Positions 8,361-16,909 of a DNA stretch of 64,000 nucleotides are shown here, in pieces. The stretch is from contig JAOARW010000064.1 of NCBI GenBank assembly GCA_025210475.1, positions 53,645 to 117,644 on the forward strand, read 5' to 3'. A program made the translations under genes and the position numbers. Below the pieces are notes generated by a model. It ran no database searches. It saw only the letters and a list, made by a program, of their open reading frames with translations, and had not been told where the DNA came from. The stretch comes from Carboxylicivirga sp. Lineage in GTDB: Bacteria; Bacteroidota; Bacteroidia; Bacteroidales; Marinilabiliaceae. Position 1 is the stretch's first letter, and the number at the start of each line of letters is the position of its first letter.

Positions 8361-8792
8361 ATGGAGAATGCTAATAAAATCAATGTGATCATTGTTGATG
8401 ATTGCTCGCCGTTTGCCGAAGGACTTAAACACCTCTTAAGTACCATGTGTTGCTACAATGTTGTAGATATTGTTAAAGACGGAACCGAGGTGGTGGAGCA
8501 CCCAATGCTTTGGCTCACCGATTTAATATTAATGGATGTCAATATGCCCGGTCTGAATGGAATTAAGGCGGGGAAGCAAGTCAATTTTCAGTTTCCTAAA
8601 ATCAAATTGGTGGCGATCTCTCTGAATAAGGAAAAAGTCTTTCTGGAAGAGTTGGTAGCTACAGGTTTTAAAGGTTTTCTCGATAAGCAATCTTTGGTTG
8701 AAGATATCGAGAATGTGCTCGATAAAGTCAGGAGTGATCAATATGCTTTTCCGAAAAACATTTTACTATCAAAGACTTCTGTTGACAATTAA
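8361..8792 (+). CDS. Stand-alone receiver-domain protein (CheY-like)
   Basis: A 143-residue response regulator consisting of a receiver only: acidic pair D13/D14 (IIVDDCSPF), phospho-acceptor D59 in LILMDVNMPG and conserved K109 in GFLDK. The last 20 residues carry no DNA-binding domain. It could act as a phosphate sink, a competitor for the kinase at 6023 or an adaptor through protein contacts. It follows the response regulator by 101 bp in the same direction, which suggests the same signalling pathway, though it may have its own promoter. Confidence 0.85.
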   Translation: MENANKINVIIVDDCSPFAEGLKHLLSTMCCYNVVDIVKDGTEVVEHPMLWLTDLILMDVNMPGLNGIKAGKQVNFQFPKIKLVAISLNKEKVFLEELVATGFKGFLDKQSLVEDIENVLDKVRSDQYAFPKNILLSKTSVDN

Positions 8793-8884
8793 GTATCCTT
8801 TCTTTTTTAATCGGATTATTTCAAGGTTTTTAATATTGATATTTTTTAAAAACACAGCCAATCTTTCTTCAATAATTGTTTCAA

Positions 8885-8898
8885 CTAAAACGATTTAG
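8885..8898. promoter_or_regulatory. Candidate LacI-type operator 1
   Basis: CTAAAACGATTTAG is a 14-bp palindrome around a central CG with one mismatched pair, 41 bp upstream of the LacI-family ATG. The left half CTAAAACG is identical to operator 2 at 9966-9981. LacI regulators bind such CG-centred palindromes, so autoregulation is likely. Confidence 0.6.
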
Positions 8899-8939
8899 CT
8901 TATTTTTTTTAATTATATTTGGCGATTAAATCATCTTTG

Positions 8940-9950
8940 ATGAAGAGTAAACGCGTCAAATTAGTAGATATAGCAGCCAAATTAAATGTGTCTGTTGGCT
9001 TGGTTTCATTGGTGCTTTCGGGTAAAGCGAAAGAGAATCGAATCAGTGAAGCGATGGCCAAGAAGGTTATTGAAACAGCCAATGAAATGGGCTATTCGGT
9101 AAATCAGCTGGCACGTGGCTTGCGCACTGGCAAAAGCGGAATAATTGGTTTGTTAGTGGCAGATATCGCTAACCCTTACTTTGGCAAAATGGCGCGTTTT
9201 ATTGAAAACGAAGCCAGTAAGTTAGGTTATCAGGTGATGTTTGGTAGCTCCGACGAAAATCCTGATAAACTAAGGCAATTGATCGATGTTTTCGTTTCAC
9301 GCCAGGTGGATGGAATTATTGTTGTTCCTGTGAAAGGTAGTGATGAATTGCTTAGTAAAGAGGCTTTTCAGGTGCCCATTATATTCATTGACCGGTATTG
9401 TGATAATATTCAGCAGGATTACGTTTGCTCTGATAATTTTGAGGGAGCTTTTCAGTTATGTAATGTTTTAATCAAAAAAGGCTTCAGGAAAATTGCAGCA
9501 ATGGTGTATAATACCGACTTGAGTAATAATCGAGATCGGATAAAAGGTTATAAGGCAGCATTGGCAGAAGCCGGATTGGATGTGGATGAGAACTTAATCC
9601 ATGAAGTGGCTTTTCAGCACCTCGAAACACGATTGGAGCCAGCCCTAAAAAGTGCCATAAATGCAGGTTGTGATGCTTTCTTTTTTGCCAATAACAGCCT
9701 TGGGATTGAGAGTATTAAATTATTCAATCAATCAGGTATTAAAATAGGGGAAGATTTGGGAATGGTTAGTTTTGATAATCCAGAAGTCTATCATGTTGTT
9801 AAACCGGGCATTACCTGTTATGAACAACCTATTGAGGCCATGAGCCAATTTGCTGTTAAGTTATTGTGTGATAAAATAAAAAGTAAAGAAAAGTATATCA
9901 ATGTAAATAAAATGCTGACAGGTAATTTGATATTGCGTGATTCCAGCTAA
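8940..9950 (+). CDS. LacI-family transcriptional regulator
   Basis: A 336-residue sugar-responsive repressor. The N-terminal LacI HTH (residues 1-55: KLVDIAAKLNVSVGLVSLVL, hinge SVNQLARGLRTGKSG) is followed by a periplasmic-binding-like effector domain (about 60-336) with the family signature IGLLVADIANPYF. I chose ATG at 8940 over an in-frame TTG at 8919 because the HTH then starts after a short N-terminal stretch, as usual. It heads the kinase/isomerase operon, 32 bp before the kinase. Twin palindromes before it and before the kinase suggest that it represses both itself and the operon, presumably relieved by the operon's sugar or its phosphate. Confidence 0.9.
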   Translation: MKSKRVKLVDIAAKLNVSVGLVSLVLSGKAKENRISEAMAKKVIETANEMGYSVNQLARGLRTGKSGIIGLLVADIANPYFGKMARFIENEASKLGYQVMFGSSDENPDKLRQLIDVFVSRQVDGIIVVPVKGSDELLSKEAFQVPIIFIDRYCDNIQQDYVCSDNFEGAFQLCNVLIKKGFRKIAAMVYNTDLSNNRDRIKGYKAALAEAGLDVDENLIHEVAFQHLETRLEPALKSAINAGCDAFFFANNSLGIESIKLFNQSGIKIGEDLGMVSFDNPEVYHVVKPGITCYEQPIEAMSQFAVKLLCDKIKSKEKYINVNKMLTGNLILRDSS

Positions 9951-9965
9951 AAAATTTACAGTAAA

Positions 9966-9981
9966 GCTAAAACGTTTAAGC
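9966..9981. promoter_or_regulatory. Candidate LacI-type operator 2
   Basis: GCTAAAACGTTTAAGC is a 16-bp palindrome with a single mismatched pair, centred on CG, ending one base before the kinase ATG at 9983. It shares CTAAAACG with operator 1, aligned on the same centre. Its position overlaps the ribosome-binding region, so binding would block the promoter region or elongation into the kinase gene. Confidence 0.6.
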
Positions 9982-9982
9982 G

Positions 9983-11647
9983 ATGACTATGTATACATTA
10001 GGAATTGATTATGGTTCAAATGCCGTTCGTGTACTTCTGGCTGATGTTCAGAGTGGCGAAGTAATTGCAACAGCTGCCGTTGACTATCAACGCGCTGATA
10101 AAGGTGTTTATACCGATAGTAACGACGCCAATGTGGCGCGTCAGGATGCACAGGACTACCTTAACTCATTGGTTAAAGCTTGTGACAAACTTAAAAGTGA
10201 CAAAAGTCTTGAATCCTTTGATTGGAAATCGATTAAAGGTATTGGAGTGGATGCAACAGGTTCAACTCCTATTCCGGTAACAGCATCATTAGAGCCATTG
10301 AGTAATCTTGAGGATTTTCAGAATAACCTGAATGCCAAGTCATGGATGTGGAAAGATCACACCTCTGAAGATGAAGCATTAAAAATTACTCGCCTGGCCA
10401 AAGAAATCCGACCTGAGTTTATGAAAACCTGCGGAGGAAAATATTCGTCGGAATGGTTTTGGGCTAAAATATGGCATTGTGCCAATACCGATCAGGAGGT
10501 ATTTGACGCGGCTTTTACCTGGGTGGAGTTCAGCGACTATATCCCGGCAGTTTTAACAGGTGTTGATAAAGCTGCAGATGTGAAACGTAATGCCTGTGCT
10601 GCGGGACACAAAGCCCTTTATAACAATAAGTGGGGAGGATTTCCAGATAAGGAATTTGTTTCTCAGCTTGACAGTCGACTTGGAAAAATTGCTGATTCCC
10701 TACCTGAGAAGGCATTGGCTGTTAATGAAATAGCCGGTTATTTAAGTGATGAATGGGCCGATAAATTAGGACTTCCGGCAGGAATTGCCATTGCCGTTGG
10801 TGCTCTTGATGCACACGTTGGTGCCATTGGTTCGGGTGTTAATAATAATACACTGGTTAAAATTATCGGTACATCAACTTGCGATATAATTGTTGGAAAT
10901 GATTCTTCAGCAGTGATAGAAGGTGTTTCGGGTATTGCTGAAGATTCTGTGATTCCTGGTTTTTTAGGTATAGAGGCCGGACAAAGTGCAGTTGGTGATA
11001 TTTTTAAGTGGTATGTTGAAAGACTGCTGGTTAAAGATGATGGGGCACACATGGAGTTTACCGAGAAATCGCAACAGCAGAAACCCGGGCAAAGTGGATT
11101 ACTGGCATTGGATTGGAACAATGGAAACCGAGATGTTTTATCGGATCCAAGTTTAAGAGGATTAATTCTTGGTCAGTCATTACATACTAAAGATTATGAG
11201 GTCTATCGGGCGCTTATTGAGGCTACTGCCTATGGTGCCAAACGTATTGTTGACCAATTGGAATCATCAGGAGTGATTATTGATCGGATAATTTGCTGCG
11301 GCGGTATTCCACAGAAGAATAAACTCTTTATGCAGATTTATGCCGATGTATTAAACCGTCCGGTTGATGTGGCTGAAAGCAATGAAACTGTGGCCTTGGG
11401 AGCAGCTATGATTGGTGCTTTAGCAGCATGTAAAAATGAAGGGGAAGAAGTTTTATTGACCGATTTGCAAAAACGTTTTTGCAAGGTTAGTAGCGTTAGT
11501 TACCAACCAATAGCAGAAAATGTAGCAAGCTATTCAGAACTATATAAACTGTATTTGCAATTGCACGATGCATTTGGAACCACTAACGGAAGTGGCAACT
11601 TGTACAACGTGATGAAGCAATTAATACAAATAAAGAATAACATCTAA
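9983..11647 (+). CDS. FGGY carbohydrate kinase, L-ribulokinase-like
   Basis: A 554-residue FGGY-family kinase phosphorylating a ketose with ATP. Length and motifs fit ribulokinase (AraB) rather than the shorter L-fuculokinase (about 480 residues): GVDATGSTPIPV, WMWKDHTSEDEA, CGGKYSSEWFWAKI and the catalytic-base region GALDAHVG (D276). The N-terminal GIDYGSNAVR and C-terminal CCGGIPQKN are the phosphate-binding loops. It sits 10 bp before L-fucose isomerase, so its substrate is probably the ketose made by that enzyme: L-fuculose, or D-ribulose if the isomerase acts on D-arabinose. An L-arabinose role is unlikely without AraA/AraD nearby. Specificity cannot be read from sequence alone. Confidence 0.85.
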   Translation: MTMYTLGIDYGSNAVRVLLADVQSGEVIATAAVDYQRADKGVYTDSNDANVARQDAQDYLNSLVKACDKLKSDKSLESFDWKSIKGIGVDATGSTPIPVTASLEPLSNLEDFQNNLNAKSWMWKDHTSEDEALKITRLAKEIRPEFMKTCGGKYSSEWFWAKIWHCANTDQEVFDAAFTWVEFSDYIPAVLTGVDKAADVKRNACAAGHKALYNNKWGGFPDKEFVSQLDSRLGKIADSLPEKALAVNEIAGYLSDEWADKLGLPAGIAIAVGALDAHVGAIGSGVNNNTLVKIIGTSTCDIIVGNDSSAVIEGVSGIAEDSVIPGFLGIEAGQSAVGDIFKWYVERLLVKDDGAHMEFTEKSQQQKPGQSGLLALDWNNGNRDVLSDPSLRGLILGQSLHTKDYEVYRALIEATAYGAKRIVDQLESSGVIIDRIICCGGIPQKNKLFMQIYADVLNRPVDVAESNETVALGAAMIGALAACKNEGEEVLLTDLQKRFCKVSSVSYQPIAENVASYSELYKLYLQLHDAFGTTNGSGNLYNVMKQLIQIKNNI

Positions 11648-11657
11648 AAATATTACA

Positions 11658-13445
11658 ATGGCTAACAGATTAATAGGAGATCTTCCTAAAGTAGGTATTC
11701 GTCCGGTAATTGACGGACGCGAACGTGGAGTGCGCGAATCATTAGAGTCGCAAGTAATGGCATTGGCCAGGGCGGCTTCTGATTTTATTGAAGAAAATCT
11801 TCGTTTCCCAAGTGGAGAAAAAGTACAATGTGTTATTGCAGACACCTGCATTGGCGGAGTTGCTGAGGCAGCGTTGTGTGCCGAGAAGTTCAGAAAAGAA
11901 GGAGTTGCTGTATCATTAACCGTTACGCCATGTTGGTGTTATGGTACCGAGGTTATGGACACTGACCCATTGATGCCTAAAGCAGTTTGGGGATTCAACG
12001 GAACTGAGCGTCCGGGAGCCGTTTATTTGGCAGCTGCATTGGCCGGATATACCCAAAAGGGATTACCTACCTTCGGTATTTATGGTCGCGATGTGCATGA
12101 TGCAGGGGATACCTCAATTCCTGCTGATGTTCAGGAAAAGATTTTGCGTTTTGTTAAGTCTGGTTTGGCTGTGGCACAAATGAATGGTAAATCTTACTTA
12201 TCATTAGGTTACAGTTCAATGGGTATTGCCGGTTCAATGGTAGATGCTAATTTTTTCCAGGATTACCTGGGAATTCGCACCGAATTTGTTGAATCAATAG
12301 AAATACTGCGCCGCATTGATGAAGGTATTTACGATGAAGAAGAATACCAGAAGGCTTTAGCATGGACTAAAGAAAACTGTAAAGAAGGTGAGGATCGCAA
12401 CCGTCCGGAAGATAAAGTTGATGAAGCACGTAAACAGGCTGAGTGGGAAATAGTTGTCAAAATGACATTGATTTGTCGTGATATGATGATTGGTAACCAG
12501 AAAGTGATTGACAAGGGTTTCAGAGAAGAGGGATTGGGACGTAATGCAATCTTAGGTGGTTTCCAGGGACAGCGTCAGTGGACCGATTATCAGCCAAATG
12601 CTGATTTTACGGAGGCTATTTTGAATTCATCATTTGACTGGAATGGAATTCGTCAGGCATATATTTTTGCTACCGAAAATGATAGTTTGAACGGTGTGTC
12701 GATGCTATTTGGTCATTTATTAACCAATACAGCTCAAATTTTCTCGGATGTACGTACCTACTGGAGTCCTGATGCCGTTAAGCGAGTAACAGGTAAAGAA
12801 TTGAGCGGAACGGCCGAAGGTGGAGTTATTCACTTAATTAATTCGGGTTCAACAACTTTGGATGCAACAGCTCAGCAACGCAATGCCAAAGGTCAACCAG
12901 CGATGAAGCCATTCTGGGAAATTTCTGAGGAAGAAGCACAAAAATGCCTGGATAACACCCAATGGCCTCAGGCCGAAAGAGGTTATTTCCGCGGAGGAGG
13001 TTACTCTTCACAATTTAAAACGGCCGGAGAAATGCCGGTTACCATGTGTCGTTTAAACTTGGTAAAAGGACAAGGACCTGTTTTACAAATTGCTGAAGGT
13101 TGGACGGTTGAATTACCTGATGACATTCACTCGGTGTTGGATGAGAGAACAAATCCTACATGGCCAACAACCTGGTTTGTACCGCGCACCAATGGTGAAG
13201 GCGCCTTTAAAGATGTGTATTCGGTAATGGCCAATTGGGGTGCTAACCATGGAGCCATTTCATATGGACATATTGGAGCTGACTTAATTACACTGGCTTC
13301 TATGCTTCGTATTCCTGTTAATATGCACAACGTTGAGGACGAGAAAGTTTTCCGTCCAAGTGCATGGACATCTTTTGGAGAGGATAAAGAAGGTTCGGAT
13401 TACAGAGCCTGTGAGAACTATGGGCCATTATATGGCATTAAATAA
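11658..13445 (+). CDS. fucI: L-fucose isomerase
   Basis: A 595-residue cytoplasmic Mn-dependent ketol isomerase converting L-fucose to L-fuculose (the family also takes D-arabinose), matching the 591-residue Escherichia coli enzyme along its length. The conserved catalytic and metal ligands are present with a constant offset of three: E340 (ATENDSLNG), D364 (FSDVRTYW) and H531 (NHGAISYGHIGAD). The substrate loop CWCYGTEVMD is intact. It follows the FGGY kinase by 10 bp and shares its operon; a strong terminator follows at 13464. No fuculose-1-phosphate aldolase is nearby. Confidence 0.95.
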   Translation: MANRLIGDLPKVGIRPVIDGRERGVRESLESQVMALARAASDFIEENLRFPSGEKVQCVIADTCIGGVAEAALCAEKFRKEGVAVSLTVTPCWCYGTEVMDTDPLMPKAVWGFNGTERPGAVYLAAALAGYTQKGLPTFGIYGRDVHDAGDTSIPADVQEKILRFVKSGLAVAQMNGKSYLSLGYSSMGIAGSMVDANFFQDYLGIRTEFVESIEILRRIDEGIYDEEEYQKALAWTKENCKEGEDRNRPEDKVDEARKQAEWEIVVKMTLICRDMMIGNQKVIDKGFREEGLGRNAILGGFQGQRQWTDYQPNADFTEAILNSSFDWNGIRQAYIFATENDSLNGVSMLFGHLLTNTAQIFSDVRTYWSPDAVKRVTGKELSGTAEGGVIHLINSGSTTLDATAQQRNAKGQPAMKPFWEISEEEAQKCLDNTQWPQAERGYFRGGGYSSQFKTAGEMPVTMCRLNLVKGQGPVLQIAEGWTVELPDDIHSVLDERTNPTWPTTWFVPRTNGEGAFKDVYSVMANWGANHGAISYGHIGADLITLASMLRIPVNMHNVEDEKVFRPSAWTSFGEDKEGSDYRACENYGPLYGIK

Positions 13446-13463
13446 TGTGAATAAATAGATGTT

Positions 13464-13503
13464 AATTGCCCGGATATCCAACGGGGTAAACGGGCAATTT
13501 TTT
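13464..13503 (+). terminator. Rho-independent terminator after fucI
   Basis: A perfect 9-bp stem (AATTGCCCG at 13464-13472 with CGGGCAATT at 13491-13499) and T run. It separates the kinase-isomerase transcript from the permease gene, though read-through is possible. A second, bulged hairpin lies at about 13506-13538. Confidence 0.85.
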
Positions 13504-13568
13504 ACTCATTTTCACCTTTTTGTGGGTGAGAAAAATGACTTGTCAGATTAACTTAAAATCCAATTCTT

Positions 13569-14864
13569 GTGAAAAGTACAGAAAGAGTTGTAACGAAAGA
13601 AATGTTGCTCCCTTTTGTGATCATTACCAGTTTGTTCGCATTATGGGGGTTTGCAAATGATATAACCAACCCGATGGTAGCGGCCTTTGGTACCGTAATG
13701 GAGATTTCAAATGCCAAAGCCTCTCTTATTCAATTTGCCTTCTATGGTGGTTATGCTACCATGGCTATTCCTGCTGCTTTATTCGTAAAGCGTTATTCTT
13801 ATAAAAAAGGTGTATTACTCGGCTTAATTTTATATGCCATAGGTGCCTTGTTATTTTACCCGGCGGCTCAATTCGAAATGTTCGGATTCTTTTTGGGTTC
13901 CCTCTATATTTTAACCTTTGGATTGGCCTTTTTAGAAACGACCTGTAACCCATATATTATGTCTATGGGTGATGAAGCGACCGCAACGCGTCGATTAAAT
14001 TTTGCCCAGTCGTTTAATCCACTTGGCTCCATCATGGGTATGTTTGTGGCTTCAAAAGTAATTTTGGCATCCCTTCAGTCAGATGCGCGTAATGCTGCCG
14101 GAGAACTTGAATTTGATTTAATGAGTGCAGCTGAAAAAGCAGGTGTTCGTACCCATGATTTAGAAGTGATTCGTGATCCTTATGTGATTCTAGGTTTTGT
14201 GGTATTGCTCATGTTCCTGGTAATTTATTTGATGAAAATGCCGGAGCGAAGCAATGCAGATCACACCATTCATGCCGGCGATTCATTTAAGCGCTTGTTT
14301 AAAAATAAAAAATACCGCGAAGGCGTTATTGCACAGGTTTTTTATATGGTAGCTCAAATTACCTGTTGGACTTTTATTATTCATTATGCCGGTAACTTAG
14401 GGATTTCAAAATCCGATGCACAGGACTACAATATTATTGCGATGTCGATGTTTATCGGCTTCCGTTTTGTTAGTACCTATCTGATGAAATACGTAAACCC
14501 CCGGGCCTTACTAACCATTTTTGCCATTGGCGGATTAATCACAACAGCCGGAACCATTCTGATTGTTGGAAAGCTTGGTTTATACTGTTTGGTGGCCACA
14601 TCCGGCTTTATGTCATTGATGTTCCCAACAATTTATGGCATTGCTCTTCACGGACTAAAAGATGACGTTACTCTAGGAGCAGCCGGTTTGATTATGGCCA
14701 TTGTAGGTGGTGCAATCGGACCCCCGATTCAGGGAATGATTATCGATATGGAGCAGGTGGCCTGGTTACCAGCCGTTAACTTCTCATTTATTGTACCATT
14801 GGTTTGTTTTATCGCCATTGGGATATACGGTTGGCGTACCTTAACCGTGTTTAAAAATAATTAA
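13569..14864 (+). CDS. fucP: L-fucose:H+ symporter (FucP-type MFS permease)
   Basis: A 431-residue major-facilitator protein with about twelve membrane segments importing L-fucose with protons across the inner membrane. FucP hallmarks are visible: the acidic residue in TM1 (FALWGFANDITNP), the TM4 glutamate (LAFLETTCNPY) and GDEATATRRLNFAQSFNPLG after it. The start codon is GTG at 13569; an ATG twelve codons on (MLLPFVIITS) would trim the N-terminal tail but leave TM1. It follows fucI by 123 bp, with a terminator in between, so it may have its own promoter. The transporter supports fucose rather than pentose as the operon's main sugar. Confidence 0.9.
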   Translation: MKSTERVVTKEMLLPFVIITSLFALWGFANDITNPMVAAFGTVMEISNAKASLIQFAFYGGYATMAIPAALFVKRYSYKKGVLLGLILYAIGALLFYPAAQFEMFGFFLGSLYILTFGLAFLETTCNPYIMSMGDEATATRRLNFAQSFNPLGSIMGMFVASKVILASLQSDARNAAGELEFDLMSAAEKAGVRTHDLEVIRDPYVILGFVVLLMFLVIYLMKMPERSNADHTIHAGDSFKRLFKNKKYREGVIAQVFYMVAQITCWTFIIHYAGNLGISKSDAQDYNIIAMSMFIGFRFVSTYLMKYVNPRALLTIFAIGGLITTAGTILIVGKLGLYCLVATSGFMSLMFPTIYGIALHGLKDDVTLGAAGLIMAIVGGAIGPPIQGMIIDMEQVAWLPAVNFSFIVPLVCFIAIGIYGWRTLTVFKNN

Positions 14865-14872
14865 TCTTTATG

Positions 14873-14889
14873 CTGTAAATATTTTACAG
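14873..14889. repeat. CTGTAAA-TAT-TTTACAG palindrome
   Basis: A perfect 7-bp inverted repeat with a 3-bp centre, 9 bp after the fucP stop and just before its terminator. It may be a protein-binding site or an extra RNA hairpin. Confidence 0.4.
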
Positions 14890-14905
14890 TAGTTCTTCAA
14901 GCAGG

Positions 14906-14931
14906 AAAGGAGGTGAAAGCCTCCTTTTTTT
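14906..14931 (+). terminator. Rho-independent terminator after fucP
   Basis: AAAGGAGG at 14906-14913 pairs with CCTCCTTT at 14920-14927 across a 6-nt loop, followed by a T run. Confidence 0.85.
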
Positions 14932-15097
14932 GTTGTAATTTGTTGAAATAAAGATTGGTGTGCGTGCTTATTTGAAATGTGATATTTCAAAAATGAATGA
15001 ATTACACGTATAAAAAAGACGATCTTACCCATGATAAAGTAATTTTTCGGACATTTTTAGGGCCATAATATTTAGCTTAAAAAATTGATGTTGAATT

Positions 15098-16909
15098 ATG
15101 AAAACCTTAGTCATAAGTTTATTCTTTAGTGTGCTGGTCTTAACCCAATGTATCGGGCAAAAGAAAGACGATAAATTACCACTTAATTATAATGCCAATC
15201 TTCAGGCTTATAGAATACCGGTAGCAAAGAAAGCTGCCAAATCGACCGTTAAGGAGAAACTGAGCGGTTTAAAACTAAACGAAGGACAGCAACTGAGCTT
15301 TGAATTTTTGGTTAACAAGAATCACCAGAGAGTAGGTGAAAGCCGAAGTTGTGTTGCTGATGCTGGATTTATTATTGACGGCTGTTCGTTTATTATTCAA
15401 AACAATAAAAAAGACTTGCGAATTTTTGCAGGTTATGGTGGATTGGAAAAAGCACCTTACTATGTTTTGAATCGTTTTGCCGAAGACATAAAAGTCAAAT
15501 GTTACATTACAAAAACAAGTAATGGTTTCGAATGGGCTGTTGAAGCACCCATTGGCACCTATGGAGGAAAAGTAAGTAAGAAAGTTGATTCGAAGAAAGG
15601 ACTGAAATTTAGTTATACGCCTGTCAGGAATAAAGATCTCGCATACTATATTACTGCGCCGGAGCGAAAAAAAGCATCTTTGCCAAAATATGAAGCGGCC
15701 ATTTTACATCCGCTAATAAAATACGAGTCAACCGCCATCGATAAGTACGACTGGAACGAACCGGCTGCTAAGTATCTCGTTTTAGACGACACGGAACATT
15801 TATCGCAAAAAGAACTAAACGGGCTAAAGAACTATCTTTTAAACTATCAGCTGCCCAAGCATAACCACATGAACTATTATTTCAGAAAACGCATGAATAG
15901 TTACATGATGGAGTGGTTGTATCAAAAAGAGGCTGATGAAAAGTTATTAATTAAAGCCATACAAGTTGCGGAATGCGCCATTGCTTATCGAAACGACAAC
16001 TTTGGTAAGTATCCACTAAGTTATTCCAAAACAGTTGCCCCATTGTGGCCCAATTTTAAAGAAATCGAAGTTTATAAAGACGGAAAAGTTGGTTTGGTTC
16101 CCGGAGCATCAGCCTTTGCAGGTTTGGCCAGTATTACCGTTCCGATTCGTATGATCGCCAATCAACCCGGGTTATGGGAAAAAACCTATAATGGTTTAAA
16201 CTATTATGAGATTGCTCAAAAACTGATTAAAGAAGCGTTTAAGACCATTGATTATACCTACGATGTGTTTGTTGGAGAAGATAACTTGTTGCGTTACCCA
16301 GAAACCCTGATGCGTGAAGAGTGGCATGGTAAAGTATTTATATACAATCGGGTGTTTCCGGTTTTAAGCGGAAGCATTCCTTTGATAGAGGCCTTGGAAA
16401 CATTTGAACTATATCCGGAAAAGGCGCAAAAGATGGATGCTGTTAATCAGGCCATGTTAAATTACCTTCAATCCGATATGAGCTACTTTGGAAAAAATAA
16501 TAGTTACCTCAAATACCCATATAGTCAGGCCGCACAAGATAAAAATCCCGATGTGGATCAGGTGGAAGATTTTATGCATGGCTCCTTTGATTCGCGCGAT
16601 TTTCAGCTGTTTTATAAGAGCGGGAGGTATAATTTTAGTAAAGAAATAATTAAAGCCATGGCCAATACACTGGTTGAAAAGGTGGCGGTTGGCGATGGTA
16701 CTTTTTCGGAACGTATGAACGGGAGTGCAAAAGCTCGTAAATATACGACCCCAATCGCATACGATGGTTTTATCTGGTATGCCGGCTATCGTCCCGAGGT
16801 GAAAAAGTTGATCATTAATCACATCATCGATAATAACATTGCGATACAAAATGGAGTATGGGATGCCTATTGCCTTTACGAAATTTTAAAACTAAAAGAC
16901 CATGAATGA
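15098..16909 (+). CDS. Secreted PUL protein, probable alpha/alpha-toroid enzyme of unknown family (603 aa)
   Basis: An N-terminal signal (KTLVISLFFSVLVLTQC) may be a permissive lipobox ending in C. Residues about 45-200 look like a beta-sandwich (alternating strands, FEFLVNKNHQ, GFEWAVEAPIGTYGG). Residues about 205-600 are helical with regular aromatic-rich repeats, as in the alpha/alpha toroids of polysaccharide lyases and GH88/GH105-type hydrolases. A segment VEDFMHGSFDSRDF (acidic residues with HG) looks like an active-site or metal motif, but I cannot assign a CAZy family. It overlaps the DUF1961-like gene by 8 bp, so the two are translationally coupled. Context suggests an enzyme acting on the glycosaminoglycan substrate of the locus. 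Confidence 0.6.
   Translation: MKTLVISLFFSVLVLTQCIGQKKDDKLPLNYNANLQAYRIPVAKKAAKSTVKEKLSGLKLNEGQQLSFEFLVNKNHQRVGESRSCVADAGFIIDGCSFIIQNNKKDLRIFAGYGGLEKAPYYVLNRFAEDIKVKCYITKTSNGFEWAVEAPIGTYGGKVSKKVDSKKGLKFSYTPVRNKDLAYYITAPERKKASLPKYEAAILHPLIKYESTAIDKYDWNEPAAKYLVLDDTEHLSQKELNGLKNYLLNYQLPKHNHMNYYFRKRMNSYMMEWLYQKEADEKLLIKAIQVAECAIAYRNDNFGKYPLSYSKTVAPLWPNFKEIEVYKDGKVGLVPGASAFAGLASITVPIRMIANQPGLWEKTYNGLNYYEIAQKLIKEAFKTIDYTYDVFVGEDNLLRYPETLMREEWHGKVFIYNRVFPVLSGSIPLIEALETFELYPEKAQKMDAVNQAMLNYLQSDMSYFGKNNSYLKYPYSQAAQDKNPDVDQVEDFMHGSFDSRDFQLFYKSGRYNFSKEIIKAMANTLVEKVAVGDGTFSERMNGSAKARKYTTPIAYDGFIWYAGYRPEVKKLIINHIIDNNIAIQNGVWDAYCLYEILKLKDHE

Noticed and set aside
9983..11647. Naming the kinase fucK
   Set aside because: Length and motifs match ribulokinase better; calling it fucK on neighbourhood alone would overstate the evidence.
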